Shown piece after piece: positions 1 through 7,858 of a stretch of DNA of 64,000 bases. The stretch's first letter is position 1. Each line of letters begins with the position of its first letter. Position numbers and translations under genes: made by a program. The stretch covers positions 724,432 through 788,431 of the forward strand of contig UCMS01000006.1 of the NCBI GenBank assembly GCA_900473805.1, written 5' to 3'. This DNA is from Hyphomicrobiales bacterium. GTDB lineage: Bacteria; Pseudomonadota; Alphaproteobacteria; Rhizobiales; Rhizobiaceae. The notes beneath the pieces were generated by a model that had not been told where the DNA came from, made no database searches, and saw nothing but the letters and a program-made list of their open reading frames with translations.

Positions 1-105
1 CATTGTTATGAAAGCCGCACGGAAGCGGATCGCGACCGTTATCGCCAGCGCCAGCTACAGATAGCGCTGGCGAAGAAGCGGGGCGAAAAGCACATCGGCA
101 GCTGA
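1..105 (+). CDS. C-terminal tail of an unidentified protein (5' end outside window)
   Basis: An open frame runs from the left edge to a TGA at 103-105 and encodes about 34 residues rich in Arg, Glu, Gln and Lys, ending [10 protein letters not shown]. The tail looks like a charged helical C-terminus, but too little is present to name a family. It converges with the small membrane-protein gene on the other strand, 11 bases away. That no other gene explains this stretch is the main support for it being real coding sequence. Confidence 0.45.
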   Translation, partial: HCYESRTEADRDRYRQRQLQIALAKKRGEKHIGS

Positions 106-116
106 AGACCGCCGGC

Positions 117-365
117 TTATCCCGAAAGAGCGTCGCCCTTTTTCCAACCCGGAACACCCCAGTTCCGCAGACGCATGCGCGGCGCCACCGCGGATGCGAG
201 GAACGGCGCCACCACAAAGCTCGTGACGACCACCAGCGGCAGCAGATATTTCGCTTGCGCGGTCAGAGCAGGGACGGACAGAACCAGAATGGCACCAGCG
301 CCAAAGAGAACGGCGTTGATCATCATGCTGCAAACGATGCGCAGCCAGGTATCGGTTGTGAACAT
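117..365 (-). CDS. small two-helix membrane protein, unknown function
   Basis: Encodes 82 residues with two clear hydrophobic segments, roughly residues 11-35 and 40-63, and a basic C-terminal tail (RMRLRNWGVPGWKKG). The start is supported by a GAAGGGAG ribosome binding site seven bases before the ATG. It lies downstream of the GGDEF/EAL gene on the same strand with a gap of about 66 bases, so they may share a transcript. No family is recognised. Small inner-membrane proteins of this shape are common in rhizobia, and a link to cyclic-di-GMP signalling would be speculation from position only. Confidence 0.65.
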   Translation of the reverse strand: MFTTDTWLRIVCSMMINAVLFGAGAILVLSVPALTAQAKYLLPLVVVTSFVVAPFLASAVAPRMRLRNWGVPGWKKGDALSG

Positions 366-431
366 GGCAATACTCCCTTCTCCACATACGACGCGGGAAG
401 AGGCGGCATTGTTCCGGGAGGCGCCGTCGGC

Positions 432-2669
432 TTAGCCCGGCAGCAGGCTCTCGCGGTGGTTGGCGAATGCGAGCGCCGCAGCCTTGGCCCTGAGCTCCAT
501 GGGGCGTTGCAGAAGCGCATCGATCGCTTCGGGGCTGCACGGACGGCCGAACAGATATCCCTGCAACTGGTCGCAACCCGCCAGTCGGAGATTGACCGCC
601 TGCTGGTCGGTCTCGACACCTTCGGCCGTCACGGGCACGTCGAGCGAGCGCGCCAGCGCCACGGTCGCCTGCAGCATTTCGACCGCCTTGTGTCCCTGGC
701 CGAGCGACTGCACGAGCGATTTGTCGATTTTCATCCGGTCGAAACCGAACTGACGCAGATAGCCGACGCTCGAGAAACCGGCACCGAAATCATCAAGCGC
801 GATCTGCAGGCCGATCTTGCGAAGCCGCTCGAGCACGCTGCGTGCCCGCTCGGGGTTCTGGATGAAATAGGTTTCGGTCATCTCCAGCACCACCCGGCGT
901 GGATCAATGCCGGCCTCTCGGAACAGATCTGCCACATGACCGGAAAAGGCCGGATCGCGGAACTGTCCGGGTGAAACATTGACGGACAGCTTGAGCCCCG
1001 GCCAGGCCGAAAGCTGCGTTAGCGACCGGCGAAGAACGCCGAGGCCAAGCCGGTCGATGAGGCCGCTGGTCTCCGCGATCGGAATGAATATTTCCGGCGA
1101 GACCGGTCCATGGCCCGCCCGGTTCCAGCGTGCCAGCGCCTCGACACTGACAAGGTCGAACGTCGAAGAGTCCACCACCGGCTGGTAAACGACCTCGATC
1201 TCATCCTTCTCAATGGCGGCGCGCAGGTCGAGCGCCATCTGATTGCGAGTTTCGCGCTCTTCGTCCATCTGCGGATGATACGCCGTCCAGCGACCACGCC
1301 CCCCTTCCTTGGAGGCATACATGGCCATGTCCGCTTGGCGCGTCAGCTCTCCGCCATCGATCGAACCTCGACGCGAAAGGGCGAGCCCCAGGCTGCAACC
1401 GACGGAGACGACCCGTTCACCGAGTGTCAGGGGTTCACCAAAAAAATCGAGGATGGCTTCGGCGACGGAGACGGCACGCGCTTCCGCCTCTGCGCCGAAA
1501 AAGACGATGCCGAACTCGTCTCCACCGATACGCGAAAGGGCGGTGTTCTCCCCCACCAGCACATCAAGTCCGGCCGACACCGCCCGAATGAGGCTATCGC
1601 CAACCGCATGACCATAGGAATCATTGACTTCCTTGAAGCCGTCGAGATCGAGATAGAGCAGGACGACGTCACTGTCCTGGTCGCGCGCCTGTTCCAGCGC
1701 CTGATCGAGCAGGACATGCAAGCCGTCGCGATTGGCAAGCCCGCTCAATCGGTCGGTTCGCGCGAGCTTCAGGGCTGCGGCTTCGTCCGTTCGCAACCGG
1801 CGCACGATGCTGTTGCCGATAATGAAGAGAAGCATGCAGTAGATCGCGACCAGCACCAGCGCAGCCTTGACCAGAGGCTCCACCTGCTCACGGCTGAGGT
1901 CGCCGGGAGCACGCGGCGTCCAGGCCAGCGACGCGAGCGAGATACCGGAAGGTGAATCGATCGTAACGGAATGCGTCGACCGGTAGGATGGAGCGGCCAG
2001 AACAAGGCCCGGAAGCACATAAGCGCCGGAGATGCGCTCGACCTTGTCGCGGGAAACATGGCGAATGAAGACAAGATAGGCGCGGTTTTCCGGATCGGCC
2101 TCGACCTCGCCGGACTTCTTCCGGATCAGCGCAACGCCGGCGGCTCCCACACCTTTGACTGTGCGCACGAAGCCGAGTGCCTGCGGATTGTCACCCACCT
2201 TTGTGGAACGAACCTGATCGAACAGCAGCATCAGGTCATGGGGCAGGAAACCCTTCCCGCCGTCTTTGAGCGGCTTGCCGTCCGAATAAGCCATTCCGGC
2301 GCGGCCTTCCTGATCCAGCACGATGGCGACATCGAACAGATCGCTCTCGAAGGTCATGTCGCCGAAATTGCTGATCACCCATTCGGGATCCGGCGCCGCG
2401 TAAATGTTCTCCGCCGCGTCGTCCCAGGCGGCATAGTCGTTGAGGGTGGCGCCCAATTGAAACTTGAAAGTCCGGATCGCGCCGACCAGGGTCTCGCGGG
2501 AGCGTTCCTCGTCCAGATGGTTGGCATAACTTGCAACACGATCGAGCGCAGTCAGGACAAGGGTCGTCACCATGACGGCCAGCATCGCAAAGACCAGCAG
2601 CATCCCCGCCACCGCCATCGGGCGACTTGCAAGCGACTTCAGTCGATTATGTAGTCTGCGAAGCCGCAT
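432..2669 (-). CDS. membrane-bound diguanylate cyclase/phosphodiesterase (CHASE4-GGDEF-EAL)
   Basis: A 745-residue cyclic-di-GMP turnover enzyme. An N-terminal transmembrane helix (about residues 19-42) is followed by a periplasmic region with the CHASE4-like signature LNDYAAWDDAAENIY, then a second helix (about 272-292). The GGDEF domain has an intact active site (RIGGDEFGI) and the substrate-side motif LDLDGFKEVNDSYGH. The EAL domain has EALARW, SVNVSPGQF, EMTET, DDFGAGFSS, KIDKSLV and AEGVET, so both activities could be functional. The reading frame is open upstream to a TTG at 2717, but ATG 2669 has an AGGA ribosome binding site nine bases upstream and is preferred. The net direction of activity cannot be told from sequence. 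Confidence 0.93.
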   Translation of the reverse strand: MRLRRLHNRLKSLASRPMAVAGMLLVFAMLAVMVTTLVLTALDRVASYANHLDEERSRETLVGAIRTFKFQLGATLNDYAAWDDAAENIYAAPDPEWVISNFGDMTFESDLFDVAIVLDQEGRAGMAYSDGKPLKDGGKGFLPHDLMLLFDQVRSTKVGDNPQALGFVRTVKGVGAAGVALIRKKSGEVEADPENRAYLVFIRHVSRDKVERISGAYVLPGLVLAAPSYRSTHSVTIDSPSGISLASLAWTPRAPGDLSREQVEPLVKAALVLVAIYCMLLFIIGNSIVRRLRTDEAAALKLARTDRLSGLANRDGLHVLLDQALEQARDQDSDVVLLYLDLDGFKEVNDSYGHAVGDSLIRAVSAGLDVLVGENTALSRIGGDEFGIVFFGAEAEARAVSVAEAILDFFGEPLTLGERVVSVGCSLGLALSRRGSIDGGELTRQADMAMYASKEGGRGRWTAYHPQMDEERETRNQMALDLRAAIEKDEIEVVYQPVVDSSTFDLVSVEALARWNRAGHGPVSPEIFIPIAETSGLIDRLGLGVLRRSLTQLSAWPGLKLSVNVSPGQFRDPAFSGHVADLFREAGIDPRRVVLEMTETYFIQNPERARSVLERLRKIGLQIALDDFGAGFSSVGYLRQFGFDRMKIDKSLVQSLGQGHKAVEMLQATVALARSLDVPVTAEGVETDQQAVNLRLAGCDQLQGYLFGRPCSPEAIDALLQRPMELRAKAAALAFANHRESLLPG

Positions 2670-2796
2670 GCGATACTGTCCTGGCTTTGGCCGCACCCTG
2701 CCAGAAAATGTGTTCAATTTGACTTAACATACTGACAGTTCTAATAAATATCGGCTGGTGCGGAAATTCTAATGGACGAATTTCAGTAGCCAACGA

Positions 2797-2826
2797 AAAA
2801 GGGCCCCGGTTTCCCGGAGCCCTTGG
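2797..2826 (-). terminator. rho-independent terminator of the nitroreductase gene
   Basis: A hairpin of AAGGGC plus CCGG arms with one mismatch and a TTTC loop. On the minus strand it is followed by TTTTT, as expected for a terminator downstream of the nitroreductase, whose stop is at 2870. The A-run on the other side means it could act in both directions, also shielding the 5' region of the GGDEF/EAL gene. Confidence 0.7.
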
Positions 2827-2869
2827 CGGGACGGCCTGGAGGTGCCGACCCGTAATCGGTGCTTTTCTG

Positions 2870-3508
2870 TCAGGCGACGACGGAGACGAACTCGTCCTTG
2901 GGACGGCGCACCTTTTTCAGGTTGACGAGCCAGTCGCCCTCGTCCGCGCGATATCCGAGCGGCAGGATCGTAACCGAACGCAGGCCCTTTTCACGCAGGC
3001 CGAGGATTTCGTCGAGCTTGGCCGGATCGAAGCCTTCCATCGGAGTTGCATCGACGCCCTCGAAGGCAGCCTGAGCGACCGACATCCCAAAGCCGATATA
3101 GGCCTGGCGCGCGGCATGCTCGAAATTCACCTGAGCATCACGGCCGGGATAGCTGTTCAGCAGCATCTGCCGATAGTTTTCCCAGCCTTCGTTGGTGAAG
3201 CCGCGCTCTTCGTTGACGAGGTCGAACATGCGGTTGATGCGGTCGGCCGTGTAGTTGTCCCAGGCGGCGAAGACGAGCAGGTGCGAACCATCGGTCACTT
3301 GAGCTTGGTTCCAGGCGATTTCCTGGATCTTGGCGCGCACATCCTTGTTGGTGACGACGATGACTTCGAAGGGCTGGAGGCCGCTGGAGGTCGGGGCGAG
3401 ACGAGCAGCTTCGACGATACGCTCGACCTTGTCTTCCGGCACACTCTTGGTCGGGTCCATCTTCTTGGTGGCATAACGCCAGTTCAGCTTTTCAATGAGT
3501 GCGGACAT
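2870..3508 (-). CDS. nitroreductase-family NAD(P)H-dependent flavin oxidoreductase
   Basis: A 212-residue cytoplasmic protein of the FMN-dependent nitroreductase family. The family signature is visible at the N-terminus (WRYATKKMDPTK), then the FMN/active-site stretch EAARLAPTSSGLQPFEVIVV, and near the C-terminus MSVAQAAFEGVDATPMEGF and ITILPLGYRADEGDW-like sequence, typical of NfsB-like enzymes. Length matches the family (about 200-220). The start has AGGAG eleven bases upstream. It is divergent from an HxlR-type regulator across 161 bases that hold inverted repeats, an arrangement commonly seen for electrophile- or quinone-inducible reductases. Substrate is not determined. Confidence 0.88.
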   Translation of the reverse strand: MSALIEKLNWRYATKKMDPTKSVPEDKVERIVEAARLAPTSSGLQPFEVIVVTNKDVRAKIQEIAWNQAQVTDGSHLLVFAAWDNYTADRINRMFDLVNEERGFTNEGWENYRQMLLNSYPGRDAQVNFEHAARQAYIGFGMSVAQAAFEGVDATPMEGFDPAKLDEILGLREKGLRSVTILPLGYRADEGDWLVNLKKVRRPKDEFVSVVA

Positions 3509-3566
3509 GGTGTCGCTCCTGGTTGGACCTGTCAGGCGCCACGGGAGTTGGGAGCATCGACGAGGT

Positions 3567-3646
3567 CTGGTATCAATTCGTAACCAGGCCTAGATATGGA
3601 ACCGATCGAGATGTGCAAGAAGGCACATTTTTGATACCAGGTTACC
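3567..3646. promoter_or_regulatory. divergent operator region between nitroreductase and HxlR genes
   Basis: The intergenic stretch contains GGTATCA (3569-3575) and GTAACC (3580-3585), then the inverted counterparts TGATACC (3632-3638) and GGTTAC (3640-3645). Between them lies a perfect hairpin-like repeat ATGTGC-AAGAAG-GCACAT (3611-3628). Paired inverted half-sites between a regulator and its divergent reductase are what an HxlR dimer binding site would look like. That the HxlR protein binds here is inference. Confidence 0.5.
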
Positions 3647-3669
3647 TCGATGGAACGATTGGAACCATT

Positions 3670-4065
3670 ATGTGCGACAACTATGATCCGAACAAATGCC
3701 AGACTGTCAGCGAAATGCTGGCCCGACTGGGCGACAAATGGACGGTTCTGGTGATCATGATGCTAGGCGACGGTCCGCAGCGCTTCTCCGACCTGAAGCG
3801 CTCGGTCGTCGGGATCTCGCAGCGCATGCTGACATTGACGCTGCGTTCACTGGAACGAGACGGCATTGTCGAGCGCACCGTACATCCGACGGTCCCGCCC
3901 AAGGTGGAATATGCCCTGACCGATCTCGGCCGCTCCTTTGGCGAACCCATCCGGGCGCTCGGCGGCTGGGTCTTCACCCATCACGAGCGCATTCAGTCAG
4001 CCCGCGCCGAGTTCGATCAGCGAAACGAGATCGATACGGGCAACAAGTTGATCAAGCTGGGATGA
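3670..4065 (+). CDS. HxlR-family winged-helix transcriptional regulator
   Basis: A 131-residue DNA-binding protein. After MCDNYDPNKCQTVSEMLARLGDKWT comes the HxlR winged helix, with LGDGPQRFSDLKRSV and GISQRMLTLTLRSLERDGIVER followed by the wing VPPKVEYALTDLGRSF. Two Cys residues close to the start (C2 and C10) recall redox-sensing HxlR members such as YodB and HypR, but a sensing role is inference. The frame stays open far upstream, to 3499, but that extension overlaps the divergent gene and the operator. ATG 3670 gives a family-typical length. It probably regulates the divergent nitroreductase. Confidence 0.88.
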   Translation: MCDNYDPNKCQTVSEMLARLGDKWTVLVIMMLGDGPQRFSDLKRSVVGISQRMLTLTLRSLERDGIVERTVHPTVPPKVEYALTDLGRSFGEPIRALGGWVFTHHERIQSARAEFDQRNEIDTGNKLIKLG

Positions 4066-4098
4066 CAGCGAAGATGCGGGGCGTGATGCCCCGCTTTG

Positions 4099-5472
4099 TC
4101 AGTCGGCCTTGAAGTTTCCCTTGGGGAATTCGAGCGCCAGATCGCGGTACCATTTTCCGCTCTTCTTGATGGTGCGCACCTGTGTGTCGTAATCGACATG
4201 CACGAGGCCGAAGCGCATCTTGTAGCCTTCCGCCCATTCGAAATTGTCCATCAGCGACCAGGCGAAGTAGCCCTGCATCGGATATCCCCCAGCGATCAGA
4301 TCGGCGACCTTGTCGAGATGTTCGGCGTAATAATCCAGCCGCGGCTGGTCCTCGACCTCACCACCCTCGACCTCCATGTTGTAGCAGGCGCCGTTCTCGG
4401 TGATGTAGCAGGGTGGCAGTTCGTAACGGGCATAGAGCCGCTCGACAAGCGACTTCAGAGCCGGCGCATAGACTTCCCAGCCGATATCCGTCTTGACCTT
4501 GGAAACCGGCGGCGCACCCACCGTTGCCGGGAATTCGGCGCCGGGTGTCGGATCGTCGGCGACACGCATCGGCGTGTAGTAATTCAGGCCCCACCAGTCG
4601 AGCTTCTGGTTGATGATGGCGAGATCCCCCTCTTCGATCTTCGGCATGCGGTGACCGAGCGCCGAAAGGAAATCGGCGGGGTATTCGCCCTTGAAGACCG
4701 GATCGAAGAAGACGCCATTGTGGAACTGATGTGCCCTTTCGGCGGCCGCGAGATCAGCGGCACTGTCGGAGCCCGGCAGCGTCTCATGTGCGTTCAACAC
4801 CAGCCCCACCGGGACATTGGGCGCGATTTCGCGGATCGCCTGAACCGACAGACCATGGGCAAGGTTGGTGTAGTGCAGCGCATGCAGGGCTGCATCCATG
4901 CTGCGCTCGCCCGGCGCATGCACGCCGTAGAGATGGCTGAGCCAGACCGAGCACCAGGGCTCGTTGAAGGTCGCAACCGCATCGAGCCGGTCGCCGAGGC
5001 GCTCCATCACCACCTTGGTGTAGCGCTGGAAGGCCTGCGCCGTTGCGCGCGCCGTCCAGCCGCCGTCGCCCATCAGCGCCAGCGGCAGATCCCAATGGTA
5101 GAGCGTGGCATAGGCCTTGATGCCGCGCGCCTTCAAGCCGTCGACAAGCTTGTCGTAGAAATCGAGACCCTTCTCGTTGATCGGGCCGGTGCCCTCTGGA
5201 ATGATGCGCGGCCAGGCGATCGAGAAACGATAGCCCGTAACGCCCATCTCCTTGATAAGGTCGAGATCGCTTTCCCAGCGATTGTAGTGGTCGCAGGCGA
5301 CATCGCCATTGTGCCGCCCGAAGACCCGGCCCGGCATGTTGGAGAATGCATCCCAGATCGACGGCTTGCGTCCATCCGCCTTCGACGCCCCTTCGATCTG
5401 GAAGGAGGCGGTGGCGACGCCGAACAGGAAGTCACCGGGGAAGCGCGAGGCAAGAGCCTTGGGATCGATCAT
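4099..5472 (-). CDS. GH1 beta-glucosidase
   Basis: A 457-residue cytoplasmic family-1 glycoside hydrolase that would cleave beta-glucosides or related disaccharides. The N-terminal GH1 signature FLFGVATASFQIEGA is present. The acid/base glutamate sits in TFNEPWC and the nucleophile in ITENGACY; the aglycone/glucose-binding stretch WSLMDNFEWAEGY is intact. Length matches the Agrobacterium-type enzyme. Ribosome binding site AAGGA lies eight bases before the ATG. It is the last gene of a leftward sugar locus, separated from the Gfo/Idh gene by 395 bases holding palindromic repeats and a LacI-type palindrome, so it may have its own promoter. Confidence 0.95.
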   Translation of the reverse strand: MIDPKALASRFPGDFLFGVATASFQIEGASKADGRKPSIWDAFSNMPGRVFGRHNGDVACDHYNRWESDLDLIKEMGVTGYRFSIAWPRIIPEGTGPINEKGLDFYDKLVDGLKARGIKAYATLYHWDLPLALMGDGGWTARATAQAFQRYTKVVMERLGDRLDAVATFNEPWCSVWLSHLYGVHAPGERSMDAALHALHYTNLAHGLSVQAIREIAPNVPVGLVLNAHETLPGSDSAADLAAAERAHQFHNGVFFDPVFKGEYPADFLSALGHRMPKIEEGDLAIINQKLDWWGLNYYTPMRVADDPTPGAEFPATVGAPPVSKVKTDIGWEVYAPALKSLVERLYARYELPPCYITENGACYNMEVEGGEVEDQPRLDYYAEHLDKVADLIAGGYPMQGYFAWSLMDNFEWAEGYKMRFGLVHVDYDTQVRTIKKSGKWYRDLALEFPKGNFKAD

Positions 5473-5573
5473 GGAGTAAGTCCTTCGTCATACAAGCGCG
5501 GACACCGCCGCCGCTTATCCGTCGCTCAGCGGTTTAGAGCAAAGCCAAGACGGGGTGAAGACGGCGGAAAGAA

Positions 5574-5595
5574 AAAACTGCAACGTTGCAGTTTT
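5574..5595. promoter_or_regulatory. 22-bp perfect palindrome upstream of the beta-glucosidase gene
   Basis: The sequence reads the same on both strands over 22 bases, centred on CTGCAACGTTGCAG and flanked by AAAA/TTTT. It lies about 100 bases upstream of the beta-glucosidase start. The central CG dyad with TGCAA/TTGCA half-sites resembles LacI/GalR-family operators. Identity of the binding protein is unknown. The half-site CTGCAACGTT recurs at 8936-8945 upstream of the isomerase/epimerase gene. Confidence 0.6.
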
Positions 5596-5599
5596 CACA

Positions 5600-5866
5600 C
5601 CCTCCCCTGGAGGGAGAGGGTCGGAGCGAAGCTCCGAGGTGGGGTGACCGCTTGCGTGACCGCCTCTCCACTTGGGAAAAGGGCCGCCGAACAAAGCGGA
5701 GGCGGGGTGTACGTGAGGATCAGCATGCCTCGTCAAGACCATGCCCTCATCCGCCCTTCGGGCACCCTCTCCCCCATGCGGGGAGAGGGTAGGGTGAGGG
5801 GCGAGTTCGCAGCTACACCCCCACCCGCCGCTGCGCGGCGACCTCCCCCCTCAAGGGGGAGGTGGA
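5600..5866. repeat. cluster of three GC-rich palindromic intergenic elements
   Basis: Three modules lie side by side: 5600-5647 (CCCTCCCC arm, then TCGGAGCGAAGCTCCGA hairpin, ending GGGGTGA), 5744-5802 (CCCTCATCCG ... CCCTCTCCCC/GGGGAGAGGG ... GTGAGGGGC) and 5816-5866 (CACCCCCACCC ... CTCCCCCCTCAAGGGGGAG). The same modules, in various orders and orientations, recur at 16089-16259, 27986-28085, 37194-37310, 38624-38751 and 63970-64000. They resemble the RIME-like intergenic elements of rhizobia and occupy most of the 395-base gap between the two genes. Confidence 0.8.
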
Positions 5867-5867
5867 G

Positions 5868-7040
5868 TTACACCTTCACCCAACCGCCATTCTGCTTCGA
5901 CGACGCGATGCAAGCCTCGACAAAGGCCACACCCTTCACGCCATCATCAACCGTCGGATAAATCACGGCCGCATCAACCGCAGTCCCGGCCTTCGCCGCA
6001 TTGATGGCGGCGGCGGCCTCCGTATAGATCGTCGCGAAAGCTTCGAGGTAACCCTCCGGATGCCCCGACGGGATACGCGTGACCCGGCTAGCTGCCGCAT
6101 TCGCCCCGGCTCCACCGCGCGTGATCAGCTGCTTCGGCTCGCCGAGACGGGTGAACCAGAGATAGTTCGGATCGGCCTGCGTCCACTCGATGCCGGCCTT
6201 GGTGCCATAGATGCGGACCTTCAGCCCGTTCTCGTTGCCGGTCGCCACCTGGCTGCACCACAGCAAACCCTTGGCCCCACCCTTGAAGCGCAGCATCACA
6301 TGGGCATTGTCATCAAGACGACGGCCCTCGACAAAGGTGTGCACATCAGCGGCCAGTTCATCCAGTTCGAGGCCGGAGATGAAGGACCCGAGGTTATAGG
6401 CATGCGTGCCGATATCGCCGGTCGAGCCACCGGCGCCCGACTGCTTCGGGTCGGTGCGCCAGGCCGCCTGCTTCTGGCCGGTCTGCTCGATGGGCTCCGC
6501 CAGCCAGTCCTGCGGATACTCCATCTGCACGAGACGGAGATCGCCAAGCTCGCCGGAGCGAACCAGTTCGCGCGCATGCCGCACCATCGGATAGCCGGTG
6601 TAATTGTGCGTCAGGATGAACAGCGCCTTCGCCTTGTCGGCAACGGCCTTCAGCGCCTTGGCATCGTCCAGGTTGGAGGTCAGCGGCTTGTCGCAAATGA
6701 CGTGGATGCCGCGCTCGAGAAACGCCTTGGCCGCCGGGAAATGCACATGGTTCGGCGTCACGATCGACACAGCCTCGATGCCATCGGGACGCGCCGCTTC
6801 CTTCTCCGCCATCTCCTCGTAGGAGCCGTAGCAACGCTCCGGATCGAGCCCGAGTTCGCGGCCGGAAGCGACCGACTTCTCCGGTGTCGAGGATAGCGCG
6901 CCGGCAACGAGATCATACTGGTCATCAAGCCGCGCTGCCATGCGATGCACCGCACCGATAAAGGCGCCGGCCCCGCCACCAACCATGCCCAGACGGATCT
7001 TCGGTGTCCGCTCGCCCGACTTGCTCGCTTCGATCGCCAT
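5868..7040 (-). CDS. Gfo/Idh/MocA-family NAD(P)-dependent sugar oxidoreductase
   Basis: A 390-residue dehydrogenase. The Rossmann motif GMVGGGAGAFIGAVHR is near the N-terminus, the catalytic-lysine region reads CDKPLT (EKP in most relatives), and GGSTGDIGTHAYNLG supplies the C-domain signature with the conserved D-x-x-x-H. These enzymes oxidise sugar or cyclitol hydroxyls. Start is fixed by AAGGAGG seven bases upstream. It sits in the same leftward locus as an AP-endonuclease-2-type sugar isomerase and an RbsABC-like transporter, a pairing common for processing of keto- or glycosidic sugars. The exact substrate cannot be read from the sequence. Confidence 0.9.
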   Translation of the reverse strand: MAIEASKSGERTPKIRLGMVGGGAGAFIGAVHRMAARLDDQYDLVAGALSSTPEKSVASGRELGLDPERCYGSYEEMAEKEAARPDGIEAVSIVTPNHVHFPAAKAFLERGIHVICDKPLTSNLDDAKALKAVADKAKALFILTHNYTGYPMVRHARELVRSGELGDLRLVQMEYPQDWLAEPIEQTGQKQAAWRTDPKQSGAGGSTGDIGTHAYNLGSFISGLELDELAADVHTFVEGRRLDDNAHVMLRFKGGAKGLLWCSQVATGNENGLKVRIYGTKAGIEWTQADPNYLWFTRLGEPKQLITRGGAGANAAASRVTRIPSGHPEGYLEAFATIYTEAAAAINAAKAGTAVDAAVIYPTVDDGVKGVAFVEACIASSKQNGGWVKV

Positions 7041-7222
7041 ATGCTTCCTCCTTGAAATGCGGTGTCTGGAGTTCGCTCTCCAGATCCGTTAAACTGACAT
7101 CCGTAAAGAAGGATGCCCTGACAGTGAACATCTGAGATCCGCCTCTTCTGAGGCAAAGCACTTGAAACCGGCGTCAGCGGTCAACGCGACGTCCGATGCA
7201 TGCTTTTGCAAGGATCTCGACC

Positions 7223-7858
7223 ATGCCTTTTCTCGACCCGAGACAACCCTATCCCATCACGCTTGCCGACGGCACGCCCTATCGCGAGACCGTCCAGCTT
7301 GCTGCCGTCATCGACCATCCCAAAATGGAGATCGGCGACTTCAGCTACTTCACACATTCCGGCAAAGCGGAAGAAACGGCGACAATTCTTGCGCCCTATC
7401 TCTTCCCCTTCAGCCAGGAGCGTCTGGTGATCGGCCGCTTCGTGCAGATCGCCCGCGAGGCGATCGTGATCACCAGCTCGGCCAATCATGCCATGTCGGG
7501 CGTGACGACCTATCCCTTCCGCGTCTTCAGCCCTTTGACGATCGACGGCTACCAGGATCTGCCCTACCGGGACACCGTGATCGGCCACGATGTCTGGATC
7601 GGCCATGGTGCCACGATCATGCCAGGGGTTACGATCGGCCCGGGCGCCATCATCGCCGCCCGCGCCGTAGTCACCCGCAACGTGCCGCCCTACGCCATCG
7701 TCGGCGGCAATCCCGCGACCCTGATCCGCAAACGCTTCACGGATGCTGAAATCGATGATCTCCTGACGCTGGCCTGGTGGGACTGGCCGCTCGACAGGAT
7801 CGAACGCGCCCTGCCCCACCTCGAGAGCGGCGACATCGCCGCCCTCAAGGCCGTCTAG
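7223..7858 (+). CDS. CatB-related (Vat/XAT) O-acetyltransferase
   Basis: A 211-residue left-handed beta-helix acetyltransferase of the xenobiotic acetyltransferase group. Visible features are hexapeptide repeats (IGHDVWIGHGATIMPGV, IGPGAIIAARAVV), the ending VPPYAIVGGNPATLIRKRF typical of the family, and the catalytic-His region SSANHAMSGVTTYPF. The frame begins at 7196, but ATG 7223 has AAGGA eight bases upstream and gives the usual N-terminus. It acetylates a hydroxyl from acetyl-CoA; the acceptor may be a sugar or a streptogramin/chloramphenicol-type drug. It lies on the opposite strand inside the sugar locus and overlaps the end of the epimerase gene by four bases. Confidence 0.88.
   Translation: MPFLDPRQPYPITLADGTPYRETVQLAAVIDHPKMEIGDFSYFTHSGKAEETATILAPYLFPFSQERLVIGRFVQIAREAIVITSSANHAMSGVTTYPFRVFSPLTIDGYQDLPYRDTVIGHDVWIGHGATIMPGVTIGPGAIIAARAVVTRNVPPYAIVGGNPATLIRKRFTDAEIDDLLTLAWWDWPLDRIERALPHLESGDIAALKAV

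Noticed and set aside
4096..5961. 621-codon plus-strand frame antisense to the beta-glucosidase
   Set aside because: The minus-strand frame has all GH1 catalytic motifs; the antisense translation is low-complexity and continues through repeats.
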